DNA of 64,000 bases from Sacculina carcini (GCA_916048095.2 OU696584.1:449501-513500); one strand, 5' to 3'. Shown: positions 1 to 25,755, counted from the first letter of the stretch. The notes: generated by a model from the letters alone, not told the origin. Made by a program: numbers and translations.

Positions 1-590
1 TGGAATGTGTATATCCGTTATTAATGAGGCTTTGAGCTGTCTCAAGTTGATAATGCGAGGTCTGTTCAATTTTCACAGTAGCATGAGGAATAATACGAAT
101 TTATATCAATGTTGTAGTTTTTTGCAATTCATATCTCACCGTTCGTTTATTTATTTTTCATATGAACAAATCCGTTTCAAATGAATTAATAATGCAATAC
201 AGCATGTTTAATTATACTCTAACATTTGCATTTTGATGTCATTTAATTAAGTTATTTAGTTTTACATTCCCATTAAACTAATTTTGCAGTTTAAAAATAC
301 TCTGTTAATATATTGACACTTCAAGTGCAACCATCAATAGTTTCAATTACATATGTGAAATGAACTTGATTCTACCGTTCAAATTGTTGTTTTTTGATCG
401 AAATAATTTAAATGCTTGTTCATCAACAGCATGAGCTTTTAGTGGATATGTTTAAAATGTACCGATAAATTGACGATTAAAAGTGCACCATCATGTTACC
501 TGCGAGATATATAATAATATTATTATTAGAATCAGTGATAAGGATGAGACTGGAAGAGCGTGAACTGTATGAATTGTATAATGTGTATGT
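1..590. other. AT-rich non-coding stretch
   Basis: No gene is supported here. The short ORFs near 490-750 lie over the start of a SINE and have no coding character. Confidence 0.6.
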
Positions 591-591
591 T

Positions 592-850
592 GGACTGCGT
601 GGTGTAGTGGTAGCACACCCGCCTTACAAGCGGGAGGTCCGAGATTTCCGGCGGAGGAGGATTTCTTTAAGTTAATTATATAATCCAACAGCCCCTGTCC
701 ACCCAGCAGAAAATGATGGTACCAGATATCAGTCATGTGTTGTGCCATGCATTCTGGAGCCCTCTAACACATCTTCCGTTCTTGTGGCGCCATAGCGTGG
801 TGAGGGTCGGTTCTGCGGTGACAGCGCCTGGGTGTTCAAGAGCGTTCGTT
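592..850 (+). repeat. tRNA-derived SINE, copy 1
   Basis: The head is tRNA-like, with an A-box-like TGGTGTAGTGG and a paired anticodon arm (CCCGCCTTACAAGCGGG). It is followed by a body shared with five other copies in this window (CAACAGCCCCTGTCC, TCATGTGTTGTG, GCGTGG, GGTTCTGCGGTG). The B box is degraded (GAGATTTCC). The copy is 3'-truncated and runs into an AT-rich tandem array. The TAC anticodon position hints at a tRNA-Val-like origin; that is inference. Confidence 0.8.
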
Positions 851-854
851 CAAT

Positions 855-1372
855 AATTATAAGAATGATTAATTATAAGAATTATTAATTATAAGAATCA
901 TTAATTATAAGAATTATTAATTATAAAAATGATTAATTATAAGAATGATTAATTATAAGAATGATTAATTATAAGAATCATTAATTTTAAGAATTATTAA
1001 TTATATAAATTATTAATTATAAGAATGATTAATTAAAATAATTATTAATTATAATAATCATTAATTATAAGAATTATTAATTATGAGAATTATCGATTAT
1101 AGGAATTATCAATTATAAGAATTATTAATTATAAGAATCATTAATTATGAGAATTATTCATTATAACAATGATTAATTACAAGAATTATTTATTATAAGA
1201 ATTATACATTATAAGAATTATTAATTATAAGAAATATTAATTATAGGAATTATTAATTATAAGAAATATTAATGATAGGAATTATTTTTTATAAGAATTA
1301 TTAAAATATTTACTATAAGAATTATAAGAATTATTATTAATAAGAATTAAGAATTATTATATATATTAAGAA
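855..1372. repeat. AT-rich minisatellite directly after SINE copy 1
   Basis: Tandem units of about 13-16 bp built on TTAATTATAAGAAT with much sequence drift, about 0.5 kb long. The array begins where the SINE body ends, so it may have grown from the SINE tail or target site. Confidence 0.85.
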
Positions 1373-1429
1373 TTGAAAGCACAGTAGAAATGGAATGAGA
1401 TCAAGCGAAATGAACACAGCACAAGCTGA

Positions 1430-2365
1430 AAAAGGCTTCTAATTAAAGACCGAATATTTAGGCACTAAAACGGCAAAATATGCAGGTACAAAGGCAAGAT
1501 AAAACAGCAAAATAGGCTAATATAGGCATTTATTGAAGCCGATACAAGCTGTCTTATTGATCAATTACGTCGCTAACACATAATAACCAATGTATACATA
1601 CATGAAAACTGTTATTTCAATGTTTCAAATGTTAAAATGTGTCCACGATCGGAGAGCAGATACTTGAAAAGTGAAAAGTTCTTTCAACGTCTACAAACGT
1701 GATTGGAGCATATTTAAAGTGTGGAAGAATAGTTGCGCCTGAATAAGACACAGCTCCAAGGTTGTCCCCTTCAATGAACCTAGAATTTGTTTAGTTACAA
1801 AAATTGTAATTTGCCTCCAGTGTGCTTCTAAGCTTCAGCTATACATCACGCCTATTTTCACCAGGAACTGGATATATGCTGTATACAGTGTGCACAGTGG
1901 ACTCCAACTATGTAAATGTGATCTCCAGTATAAAAAAATGTTGCTACTTATCAATTCACGTGAGATATCGAAAAGTGTGCTTTTATAAACACAAAGCCCT
2001 GTTGCATTGATTTGATCGGATTGGACTTCATCATTTTGACAAAGCTCAACGTTCTTCTATACGAGTGCGACCAAACATACAAACCTGTCTAGAAATACAC
2101 CCGAAAAGCCTACCGGAGATGAATGTCAATGAAGAATATCCAGTGTATATCTAGCAGCCCGGTGTCAGTCATGTAAATGTGAAATCAAGCCTAGCTGTGT
2201 CACCTCTTTCTGTAAACTCATTCACTTGAAAGCCTTGGATCAATATGATTTTTTGGGGTAAAATAGGCAATATTGTTTGACAAATCAGTAGAATAGGCAT
2301 TTATCTGGAAAAAGTTCCAAAATAGGAAAATACAGGCATTGATGGCATTTTGCCTGCACATCCGG
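1430..2365. repeat. Dispersed repeat (AGGCATTT family), copy 1
   Basis: The segment carries repeated AAATAGGC / AGGCATTTAT motifs and ends in GGCATTTTGCCTGCACATCC. The stretch 2,190-2,360 is clearly related to 14,590-14,790. There is no coding capacity. A decayed DNA transposon is likely, but I could not define both termini. Confidence 0.5.
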
Positions 2366-2671
2366 TTTTTACTTATAATATGTACGTGCATATTCACTCA
2401 TGCATTATCCACAAGTATATAGACGTGAACCGGATTGTTTGATGATATTATGGGTGTTTATGTGATGTCTCAACTATCAGACGTCCTTCCGTCAGTTCTA
2501 CGTTGTCTATTTCAAGTATGTTGTCTGTTTTCTCCATTTATAGTGTTGAATGTCTACCCAGGAAATTAGCAGCACAAAGCACAGTGTTCGTATCAATCAG
2601 TTGGATTCAGTTACTGGTCTTTACGTATTTACAGGAAGATTGATAGAAAATTCTAGCAGATCGCAAACAAA

Positions 2672-2745
2672 TTGAACTCAATCCATGTGTGCGTGTGTGT
2701 ATGTATGTACGTGTGTGTGTGTATGTACGTGTGTGTGTGTGTGCT
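2672..2745. repeat. (TG)n-rich microsatellite
   Basis: Imperfect TG repeats interrupted by TATG and TACG. They sit just upstream of the 2,763-3,716 ORF, the same arrangement seen upstream of many real exons in this window. Confidence 0.8.
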
Positions 2746-2762
2746 CGTGACGGAGACAGTTA

Positions 2763-3716
2763 GTGAAGGACGACATGACAAGTCGGCACGTGATCCGCGC
2801 CATGAAACACGCCCGTTGTCACTCCCTCTCTCACAACATACCACTGAGACAAGACCGGTCCTCGGCAAGTTCATCAGGCGACAAGTCAGACTGTGGCGAG
2901 ATGCAGCGACTGATGAAGCGATGGAACCGCCGGCGCTGGGCAATTCACCGACGCTCACCTCTGCGAAGATCAAACAAGCGATGTCCCAGACAGCCGACTG
3001 TTGCGACCCATTGTAGCACACGAAGAACTGCACACTGCAACAACATAGAGGAGAAGAACGGGATGGGACATTATGCAGCACGCTCACCAGATAACAGCTG
3101 TAACAAGAAGAGAACTCGAGCAAGTCAAAGAGATGATTGTGATAAATACTCGCTGTTTCACAGAAAGTCGCCCCAGACGAAATGTGTTGCCAACAGTCGG
3201 TCAGGCTCACGGATGAATAACAGGAAATATCCGACCGATTGCGGCAAATATGCAGCCAGATTGTCACCGAGATACAAAAAGAAACGCGTGGGAAGCAGAG
3301 ATCATAGTACTGATTGCGCCATGAGCAAATGCAGGACCATCAACAATAACTCTTGCAGTAGCAAGTATATTTCAGGGCTTGACTGGCAGCGTCAAGCGAC
3401 AGATAGGCGTCGTCGCGACTGCCAGAAGCCTGTTCATGATCGACAAACAAAATTAGCCATTAAATGTGACAATAAAAGACCACGTTCAGACAGTGCATCA
3501 GTAGAATGTCATGGCACAGTGGCAAGACACCACAGTTCCGACTCAGATTCTGACTGTGACATGATATCCTCGATTCGTAGGGAAATGCGATATCGAACTC
3601 GAGATGGTCACCGCCTGGCCAGTCCTCTTGTCGATCACCGCTTTCATAACAGACAAGTGAGATTTTTCCTGCCCAGAAGAGGCACACAGTTTGTGTCGAA
3701 GCTGAACAGGTTTTAA
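2763..3716 (+). CDS. Unassigned long ORF, basic disordered protein (possible exon)
   Basis: A 317-codon open frame, long for this sequence. The product is very rich in Arg, Lys, Ser, His and Cys and looks disordered: RS/RR-type clusters, an acidic-serine patch HHSSDSDSDCD near residue 260, no membrane segment and no recognisable domain. It follows a TG tract, the typical acceptor context here, and local GC is higher than the flanks. It lies upstream of the first recognised KIF19 exon on the same strand, but I see no similarity to KIF19. The first Met may not be the true start, since the real boundary could be a splice acceptor near 2,760 (GACAG). It could be a separate gene, a lineage-specific exon, or a chance ORF. 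Confidence 0.35.
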   Translation: MKDDMTSRHVIRAMKHARCHSLSHNIPLRQDRSSASSSGDKSDCGEMQRLMKRWNRRRWAIHRRSPLRRSNKRCPRQPTVATHCSTRRTAHCNNIEEKNGMGHYAARSPDNSCNKKRTRASQRDDCDKYSLFHRKSPQTKCVANSRSGSRMNNRKYPTDCGKYAARLSPRYKKKRVGSRDHSTDCAMSKCRTINNNSCSSKYISGLDWQRQATDRRRRDCQKPVHDRQTKLAIKCDNKRPRSDSASVECHGTVARHHSSDSDSDCDMISSIRREMRYRTRDGHRLASPLVDHRFHNRQVRFFLPRRGTQFVSKLNRF

Positions 3717-5096
3717 GCGGGAAATGGTATCGTCATCATACAGCATCGTCGACGAATGAAAAATGAGTTCAGCTCAAATAAAAAAGGTAGTTTATGTTGT
3801 GCACTTTCTTATGCAAATTACTCCTAGAATGCAAATGTCTAGATTTTTAACTGGTTGAAAATGATACCGCAATGACAGTGAATGTCTCATTGATAACACT
3901 GTAACAACACGAGAACAGTAAGGGATTACAATTAATGCTGGTTGAAGAGAAAATAACTGTGTGCATCAGCTGCAATTTTCATTATCGATGTGCATCTTAG
4001 TCTCTATGTGATGGCAGTAGTCCACACACTGATGGATTTACTACGTTCAACAAATATATGAATATGCTGCGAGAGCTGCAAACATGTGCCAGTGAAACTA
4101 CGGACTCAATTTTGAGCAATGTGTCGAGCCAACCTGCAAATACTCGCTAGAAAAGCACTACTAGTGGAACCTGAGAAAATGTGTGTGTGGCATTCAATCC
4201 AGCATTTCATGTTCTCACACGATTCCTTTTCAAACAAATGTTCGTTTGCATAATGGCGCTGCTACTAGCGAGATAGTGACCACTGCAAGACGTTGCTCTG
4301 TGGTTTCGCACGTATCAAAATAAATACTGGACAACCGTCATATTTATCCTTGTTAAAGCAATGTGTATCAAGATTATTCATCGCTGGATCTCGGTGAAGT
4401 GAATATGTTGTAAGCAAGGCAACAGGCGGTTCATCCACCAGAATTCGCCAACAACGAAGAGATCGACAACACCGAATCATATGTGAATCCGTTCAGCATT
4501 AAAGTACACAGGTCCATGTTGGTTTCACGTACATAGAACACAGTATCCTGCAGCTTAGAACACTTCATTAGCAACTGGTGTGCAAACTGGAGCCAACTAG
4601 AGTGCATATGCTCATGATCTGTTCTGGACACTCTTCAATACTGCTTGATGTCGCCCTAATACTTCCACACATTGTATTATTGATGTCAATATGTAGCTAC
4701 TTGACACTTAACATTTGCAGAAAACTCAAATTGGCGTTGTGAATAGCATGTGAATGAATTGAGTTAAATTTGTGTATTAGCTATCGCTTTTTTATAGTCA
4801 GAATTAGTGAGGATGACATAGCATGTGTATTTCTTGTAGGTGAACATGTGCTACCTCTTATAACCAGTGAATTATCATTTTGCATGTACCCTGTCTCAAA
4901 TGAATATGTCCAAATCTTTAAAGTTACCTAATACGTTATGTAATATAAATGTATCATAAATGAAATTATCCTTCTCATTTCGTCATTCAACTTGAAATTT
5001 TAATATAATTAATACTACTTACAATATTTGTATTATATAGTCTGCAATTATTTAACTATTATGCTAATGTGATGAATTTGTGTGCTATCACTTCAG
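3717..5096. other. Non-coding, probably intron or intergenic
   Basis: AT-rich, no repeat family recognised. Small minus-strand ORFs at 4,265-4,631 have no coding features that I can support. Confidence 0.5.
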
Positions 5097-18807
<13,711 letters not shown>

Positions 18808-18994
18808 CAGCATCATTGCCTATTTAGACCAACTGATGCACACAAACTCCACAAAGTCACGGCTATGTCTCCTAGACTGACACCGGCACTCTAGTCATTT
18901 GCACAATCAAATACAATGCAATATCAAATATGATGCACTTCAGTCATTCATTGAGCTTGTTTTCAAATATATTCGGATCTACCTGTTGTTGTGG

Positions 18995-19000
18995 AATAAA
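18995..19000 (+). other. Probable KIF19 polyadenylation signal AATAAA
   Basis: First AATAAA after the KIF19 stop, about 190 nt downstream. Confidence 0.5.
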
Positions 19001-19424
19001 CACGTTGAAGAGTGTTTCATTTATACAAGCCAGTCATGGAAGAACAAGCAACAATTACCCTGTTAAAATGAATGAGTCGTGAACAGTAAAATATACAACA
19101 TACAGACTACACCTGCATAATCACTAGGTTAACCTTTTGGTCGTCTAAAATTCAAGAAAAATTGCACTAACATCTTAAAGGTTGCATTATAAATTGGTTT
19201 TGAAGTTTTGCAAAAGTTTAACCAAAGCCTGTGAAAAAGTAGCCAAAATTACTAGATCCTGTAAAACATACTTTTGTGACGATATAATACAGGCGGATTG
19301 AAGACTGTGAAATATATATACCAGTAATACTACACTCATTGCAACACATTTTGTGAAGTTGAATTTTTCTGCAGTATGTGAGTCACCCGGGCTTGTTGCA
19401 AAAACTGATGAAGATTTTAATAGA

Positions 19425-19496
19425 AAGATTGGAATAAGAAGATTGGCATAGAAAGATTGGAATAGGAAGATTGGAATAGAAAGATTGGAATAGATT
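19425..19496. repeat. GAAAGATTGGAATAG tandem repeat
   Basis: About five copies of a 15-bp or near-15-bp unit (AGAAAGATTGGAATA / GGAAGATTGGAATAG). Confidence 0.85.
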
Positions 19497-19664
19497 GTAG
19501 CTTGCTGGGTGTTTTGCATCAATCTCTATGCAATCGCGTAAAACGTGTTGTCGTGGATGGAACCTAGAGTGGCTGGAACAGCATTGTGTCCGGAGTGCAT
19601 TATCTCACAGCCAAGTGTGTTGGGTCCAATTTGACACCACATATTTACAAATAATAATCTTTAC

Positions 19665-19745
19665 ACCACAGACCTGTACAACATCACGCGTAACCCTATA
19701 TGTGGGTATGCTGATGATATCACCCTACTAGCGGATATTCATCTC
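19665..19745 (+). pseudogene. Relic of a LINE reverse transcriptase (YADD region)
   Basis: One frame reads DLYNITRNPICGYADDITLL, the catalytic YADD motif with the usual context of non-LTR reverse transcriptases. The frame breaks on both sides, so this is a short dead fragment. Confidence 0.6.
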
Positions 19746-20009
19746 CTACGGATGGATCACACGTGAGTAAAGCTAATCAACCTCCGCATGGGACCATTCC
19801 TATAAATGCCACCCAACTCACTTTGTGTGATAAGCTGACAATCTTTGGTGTGCCTTCCAGCTATCCCAACATATTTTTCATCCTAATCAATTTAATGCAT
19901 TGTTATCTTCCTGGCTCCCTATTAGTTCTATATATTCCCTTCCTCCTTATGATATCTACCTACCGTTTTCTACTATACTCTCCTTTATATATACTATACT
20001 CTCCTTCAG

Positions 20010-20640
20010 GTATATACATCAGAAGCGGCACCTGCAGTCCAGACACGAGTATCAAGCCAGCTTACTACAAGATCTTCAACAAGAACGTTCCTGGTTGGGC
20101 CCCTTCATACAGCATAAGTGGCTGCCAGTTACCTACCAAACGACAGGTGTTCCACTACTTCCTTCATCTCCAGAAATTAACAGAAAATATAGGAATGTTT
20201 TTGCCATATGATATAGTCAGCGAAACAGTGGAAGCTGTCATTCCATTCTGGCAGATGGAAAGGATCAAAACGATGACCAAGTACAATGATGCACAGCATT
20301 TTGTGAGACTTCACAAAACACAGAAACCTAACAAGAAGTAAAAGTTGAAATCATGATTGGAAAGGCAAAAAGTAGGCAGACTGTAATAATTATTAGAGAA
20401 ACTGTTTGATATACACGTGTAGGAGCTCCAGACGCCATCATAGAAATTCTGAGGAGCTGGCTCAAGTGAGAAAAAAGATGAGAATATCAATTTTACCAAA
20501 ACCAGAAAACAGAAAGAAAAGCCCGTATGTCTGGCCATGACAAGATTTTTGAATTACGGTCCATGCAACAAGTGGAAAGGACTGTCAAACTACGTCATAG
20601 AGAAGAACAAGCAATGAACATAAGCAGTTCAATGTGAAAA
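20010..20640 (+). pseudogene. Decayed transposable-element gene fragment
   Basis: The frame at 20,010-20,340 encodes SISGCQLPTKRQVFHYFLHL and VEAVIPFWQ, with an IKTMTKYN segment. It resembles a multicopy gene family of invertebrate genomes in which a helical segment with FF-x-L is followed by FW-x-x-A-x-I-x-T (from memory). Downstream the similarity continues with stops. Function unknown. Confidence 0.4.
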
Positions 20641-21600
20641 TGTTATTAGTTCTTCAGTTTCCGCACAGAAAATCACTGCTGTTGCCGACTCGTGGGTTTC
20701 AAGATATTGTGACTCTCATACTCCTCAGAAGAGTGATGGAGCATGCAGATATACAATGTATGTAATGTATACAATACCGCTGCAATGTATGTATGAAATA
20801 CCGCTGATCGTCTTGGATTGTCAGACAATAAGGTGACGGCGATATTATCTGCTACTTTAAAAGCTAGAGGAGCCGACCTTGATTATTTCTTCATTTCACG
20901 TTCAAAAACAAGACGGAACAGAATGCTGGTGAGGTATCATATCAGTCACGACTACATGAAACAATGAATCAAGGAATGTATCAGGACTACTTGCACATCT
21001 TGAAGGTAAGCTACTCGGGCTGTCATCAATAGACAGCATTAAATGCGGGGCTCGTGCTCAACTGGTTCGATAGAGTTAGAAGAGCTGTGCTGAGCTGGTC
21101 ATAGTTTGTTGTCCAGCTGGAAGTGAGGAGTGAAGTGTTGAGTATATTGTCTGGGTCGATCAGACGTATAATTTGCTTCAAACGCCGGGAATGGATGGGG
21201 GAAGTTATGCTGCTGTTTAGGCAAGATCGCAATTGTCTTAACTAGAATTATAATAATAAATCATATTTATCATATTAATCGAATAATAAATAATAAATGT
21301 CAAAATGCATGTATCGTCGGACAAATGGTGATTTTTCATTATAATGTTCTCTTTTTCTTAACATGATACATTTCTTCTAAAGTAAAACTACTCTCATTAT
21401 TTTTGCAGGAACAAATGCTTCAATTTGATACCCAATTTATTCTCCAATTGCAATTGTAACACAAGTTATAGGTGAAACAACTCCAATGCGGCAGGGTATA
21501 GAGACATTTTGGACAAAAATGGTTGATATTTTCGGCTTTTTCAGGTCAAAAACATAGGAAACCGTGCAGGGGGGTATAAAATCGAAAACAGTTTTTTTTA
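20641..21600. other. Non-coding intergenic stretch
   Basis: AT-rich, no gene supported. Some segments may be further remnants of the upstream element. Confidence 0.4.
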
Positions 21601-21627
21601 AAAGGGTCTAGTGTACATGTATGTTGT

Positions 21628-21981
21628 ATGTTTGTGTGTGTGCACGCGTGTACGTTCACGTGCAATTCAAGGTTGGACGAGTTCGCCGCAGTGGGATTGA
21701 TGAGCACAGTGTCAGCTAGAGGCAAGGAGTGGCAGATTTATCACACGTGTCGCTTCACTTGTCAAAAACATGTACGACAACAGAACACTCGGCATCATGC
21801 CGCCAACACACAAACAACACATCATTCACGACCCAGTGATTCGTCGACTGCATATTACACACGAGCTGTTTGTTGTGACACCAGGCAATTGAAGCCAGTT
21901 CACCGTCAAATGAGCGGTTTCTCAGCTGAAAAACAACACGATCTCGTGCGTCTACAACACAATATGCAAAACAGCTTGTGA
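21628..21981 (+). other. Open frame of unknown status (117 codons)
   Basis: Begins in a TG tract and is more GC-rich than its flanks. The product is Cys/His/Thr-rich without a known domain, and the opposite strand (21,755-21,988) is also open. It could be an exon of an unrecognised gene on either strand; no splice partner was found. Confidence 0.2.
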
Positions 21982-22708
21982 AACTCACACATTATCAAGC
22001 ACAAATGTGCCAACAGGAAAATTCCACCGTCCAACATATTAGTATTTGGTCCTCCTAAAATATTTACATATTAATTCGCGCCTAAGTTATATCAGATATA
22101 AATTTGTAATTACATGGTGCGGGAATGTCTGTGGGAACATGAACACCGCGTAACACGGTGCAATGTTGTATCTTAGTTGTATATGTTTCTAGTGTTATTG
22201 TTCCTAGTGTTAGTGTTATTGCCTATGAGTTAGTTTGGCAAAAGCCTGCAGGAGTATTGCATGTTGCAGCCATCGTGACATCTTGGATTCTCTACCATAC
22301 TCCATACTGACAAGGAACTACACACACAACATGTTGTTAGTATGATTTGTGGAATATGCAATGTAGGTGCAGGAAACTTGGACACAGGAAAATCGTGGCT
22401 TGATGTTATCTGGCCGATTTGCAAGATTTGCAAAAACACGTGATGCAATGGGTAAAGTTATCTCAATTGATTCAGGTCAGGAAATAATTGACTGAAAAAT
22501 AGTACAACTGGTTTTTATTCGACATTTGCCAGCTAGCTGATAAAATTTCGCCATCTACCAATCATTTGAATCACTTCTCGTATGAAAAATTAATCATGCT
22601 CATTTAAGCAAATTAATGTTTTTTATGAAATGTAAAATGCAAAATCTTTCTGTCTGAACAGAAGCTTATCATTGACATTATTTTGTGTCAAATGTGTTTT
22701 GCGAATAG

Positions 22709-22886
22709 CAGTGGTGGCGCCAGAATTTTTCAGGCGGGGGGGTGAGGAAGATGTGGGGGCTTGGCCAAATATGAAGAACTACACTCAGAATTTTCATAGT
22801 CGAGATTTTCGGGGGACAAAGGGAACTTGGCAAATATTTGGGGGAATTTCAGCCTCTTCATGACCCCTCGGCCCCGCCACTGGTCT
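22709..22886. mobile_element. Probable hAT-type MITE
   Basis: Ends CAGTGGTGGCGCC and GGCCCCGCCACTG, an imperfect inverted repeat of about 13 bp starting CAGTGG as in many hAT elements, with internal G runs. The flanking 8-bp sequences do not match, so the target duplication has decayed or the ends are slightly off. Confidence 0.5.
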
Positions 22887-22987
22887 TAATGAAATACATC
22901 CTGGTTCATTTTCTAGATTCCATACTGTAACAGTGGCACTATATGAACTTAACTGTTAACTTATTGAAACATTTTCTGGGTCGCTCA

Positions 22988-22989
22988 TA

Positions 22990-23020
<31 letters not shown>

Positions 23021-23320
23021 ATTGGTATACGAATGAATAGCTGTTGCAGTCATTGTTCTGCGGCGTGTTGGCCTCAATAAACACTCTCTTACTAGGTCTG
23101 TGAATTAGCAAGAAATGCAGCCAGCGTGACAATCAACTCTCTTTATCCACCGATTCAACTCACAAATCACTCACACATCGCCCGCTACCAGGCTTGACCT
23201 TGACAAACCTGGGCTAATTTGGGTGTGTGTATGTGTGTGTATGTTTGTGTGTGTGTGTATGTGTGTGTGTGTGTGTGTGCGTGTGTGTTTATGTGTATGT
23301 TTGTGTGTATGTGCGTCTGG
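22988..23320. repeat. (TG)n microsatellites
   Basis: TG runs at 22,988-23,014 and 23,222-23,318, the latter interrupted by TATG and TTTATG. Confidence 0.9.
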
Positions 23321-23465
23321 TTTCGTCAGATAATCACCGCGAGCTTGCAATCAAAACAGGCGGAAATCGTGCAACATAAAAGCAGAAATGACTTGCAAGA
23401 GAGTTTTAGATCAGTGAGATCTGGTGCGAGTGTGTGTGTGACAGTGACTTCTGCTGGCTTCAATA

Positions 23466-23535
23466 ATGTGGAAAATCATAGCATGTGTTCTCCTGGTGTT
23501 GCTTGTGAATGACAGCGCACGTTCAGAGGGACATG
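23466..23535 (+). CDS. Secreted protein exon 1 (signal peptide)
   Basis: ATG at 23,466, donor CATG|GTGAGT, phase 1. The whole exon is the signal peptide plus a few mature residues. Confidence 0.78.
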
Positions 23536-25755
23536 GTGAGTGAACATCCACACAACAAACACATAACGTGATAAACACGGCTCAAATTCAACCATTTTCA
23601 AGATGTTTTGTTTGAGAATCGTTTCCAGATTGTAACTAGGCAATGATGCAGCAGAGGTTTGAAGTGATCCACACGGTTCCACGCGGTTCCACACGGTTCC
23701 ACACGGTTCCACACGGTTCGAGTCTTGCTTATTCACAACAAAAGCGATATAATTGAGATGAGCAGCAGATAGTGTTGTAGATGAACTTGATATTTCGTGC
23801 GCTAGACATAACAGTATAGATCGATTCATATTTATCTAGTTTAACATTGATCAGTGAACTCACATCGAGATGAACCACTGCTATGTAGCATATCTCATTA
23901 TATACGAGTATATATACGAGTATCTCGTATATATTTTCTAATTTGCCTTTGCAACAAGTATTTATTGAAATCTGTTATCACGATTCATACAAGGGAAAAC
24001 CAATGCGCGATTCTTGCAAAACACCTACGCATGATAAAACTATTAATATTCACCCAGATAAAAGACAGACATGCATTTTCCACTGTTCATTCTAACCATA
24101 ATGTCCATTCTAACCATAATGTCCATTCTAACCATAATGTCCATTCTAACCATAATGTCCATTCTAACCATAATGTCCATTCTAACCATAATGTCCATTC
24201 TAGGGATTTGGCACGTGGATGGTCCCATGCGGAATGGTTCGCGAGTTTTGACATAGAGGAAACCAAGAAACCGCATGAAATGTGGTATATTCTTGAATTT
24301 GCCGAGCAGGAGAACCTCTCTTAGCTCGGTTACCAACCATCACTAGGTAGATGGTCATGCTTGTGTTTCCAGAATGTCCGAATGAAGGAATGGACAATCC
24401 AATATCCTTCTACCAGTTGAGAGAAGACGGGTGTCTTCCCGACGACTTCGAGATGCCGGAGGACGGTCAGAAGATTATGAGCGATTGCTGGAGGTCAAGC
24501 AGGCAGGAGAGATCCGCCCACGGTGCTCACAAGAACAAGCTCAAGAGGATGCAGAAGGCATTGTCGTGTATGGCCATGAGGTTTGTATGAGTGTGAATAT
24601 CCATATTTGTTGTATAATTACCTAATCTATTATCTCAAGATATACGGAGTATCCAAGGAGTTATGACAATTTTGTCCGATGTTTCCACTGGCAAGTAGCT
24701 TGCATTAGCATAAATCAAGTTGTCTTGAACAAAGTAGAATAATTGTATTGTCAGGTGATATTTTTTGTAAATTAACAGTCAGGTTGGGACTATTACAGAG
24801 TAGACTTAGGGCTAGGTCACGGATTTTTCAGGGTCAGGTTACGATTAAGTTACGGTTTGTTTGGATTAGGTAAAGTTAGGTTAAGTTATGTTTTTGTTTG
24901 TTGTATGGTTTTGCCTTCAGAATGGAGCTAATTGAGGATGGCGAGTTTCAAATGGAAACATTGGTGGGATACATTGACGAGTGGTCGGATAACTCCACGT
25001 GGAAGCAGTCACAGAGAGACAATATGCAAATGTGTCAGCTGATGATGGAGGACGGACTCAGCGCCCATCACCAGGCCGTCTTCATGCTGGTGTGTTCGCG
25101 AGGACTTGGAGAGCTGCAGTGTCGTCGGCACTCAGCCCTCGAGCTCGGGGGAGACGCCGCCGTCACCATCCTCAACGTGGACGCCGGCAAATGCCTCGAC
25201 AAAGTCAAGCCGAACCGCGTCACTAAAATGGCATGGGAGGCGTGTGTGGCGCGAGAATTCCGCGAGCCGTCGTCAGTGGAGGATCTCATCGAGATGATGT
25301 CCGAGTACGACATCGAGCTGGACGAGGAGCAGCGATCTCAAGTGCAGATGTTTGTCGACAAGCTGCACCGCACTCTAGCGTGCACGATGCGCGGATCAGC
25401 TCAAGCCACTGGCGACGTGGTCAACTTCGACGTGATTAAGGACATGACGACCACGTCACAAGGTCCGGCCTATGCCAAGACAATGCGTCTGGCCGTGGTG
25501 GAAGAATGCCAGAATCTGGGAGCTGATTCGATCAAGGAACTGCTCGAATGCTGGTGGCAAATGGCTCCGGTGGCGTGTGTGGCGGGCAAGGCATACATGC
25601 TGCTCGGAATGCACATGCCCGAGAAGTCGGGGCCTCCGATGATGCCTCAGCAGCCGAGACAACAACGACCTCGTCCAGCACCTCAGCGACCCCAACAGTG
25701 GCCACCACGCCCTCACTCGGCCCGCTATCATCAACACTACTTCCATCATCACTGA
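23466..25755 (+). CDS. Unrecognised secreted, Cys-rich protein with His/Pro/Gln-rich tail (gene span)
   Basis: I do not recognise the family. Three exons join with matching phases (1, then 2) to give about 370 aa. Residues 1-20 form a clear signal peptide: MWKIIACVLLVLLVND, with a basic start and an 11-residue hydrophobic core. The mature part is acidic to neutral, with about a dozen scattered Cys, and looks largely helical (SSVEDLIEMMSEYDIELDEE; LLECWWQ). The last 50 residues are Pro/Gln/Arg-rich (PRQQRPRPAPQRPQQWPPRP) and end in a His cluster (HQHYFHHH). No transmembrane segment follows the signal peptide, so secretion is likely. Coding exons, especially the third, are far more GC-rich than the introns. 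Intron 1 holds two short minisatellites. A possible poly(A) signal is at 26,334-26,339. Confidence 0.75.
23666..23720. repeat. 10-bp minisatellite GGTTCCACAC
   Basis: About five near-perfect units (ACACGGTTCC) in intron 1 of the secreted-protein gene. Confidence 0.9.
24082..24205. repeat. 18-bp minisatellite
   Basis: Nearly seven perfect copies of CATTCTAACCATAATGTC. The unit is a multiple of three, which explains the open frames over it on both strands; it is intronic. Confidence 0.95.
24373..24580 (+). CDS. Secreted protein exon 2 (phase 1/2)
   Basis: Acceptor GTGTTTCCAG, donor ATGAG|GTTTGT. Encodes SFYQLREDGCLPDDFEMPED and a Lys/Arg-rich helix. Confidence 0.75.
24921..25755 (+). CDS. Secreted protein exon 3 (phase 2 to stop)
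   Basis: Acceptor TTGCCTTCAG. 277 codons plus stop, GC-rich, containing most of the Cys residues and the His-rich C terminus. Confidence 0.8.

Noticed and set aside
592..665. Functional tRNA gene
   Set aside because: The head is tRNA-like but acceptor stems do not pair well, the B box is degraded and the same sequence recurs with a shared non-tRNA body, so it is a SINE.
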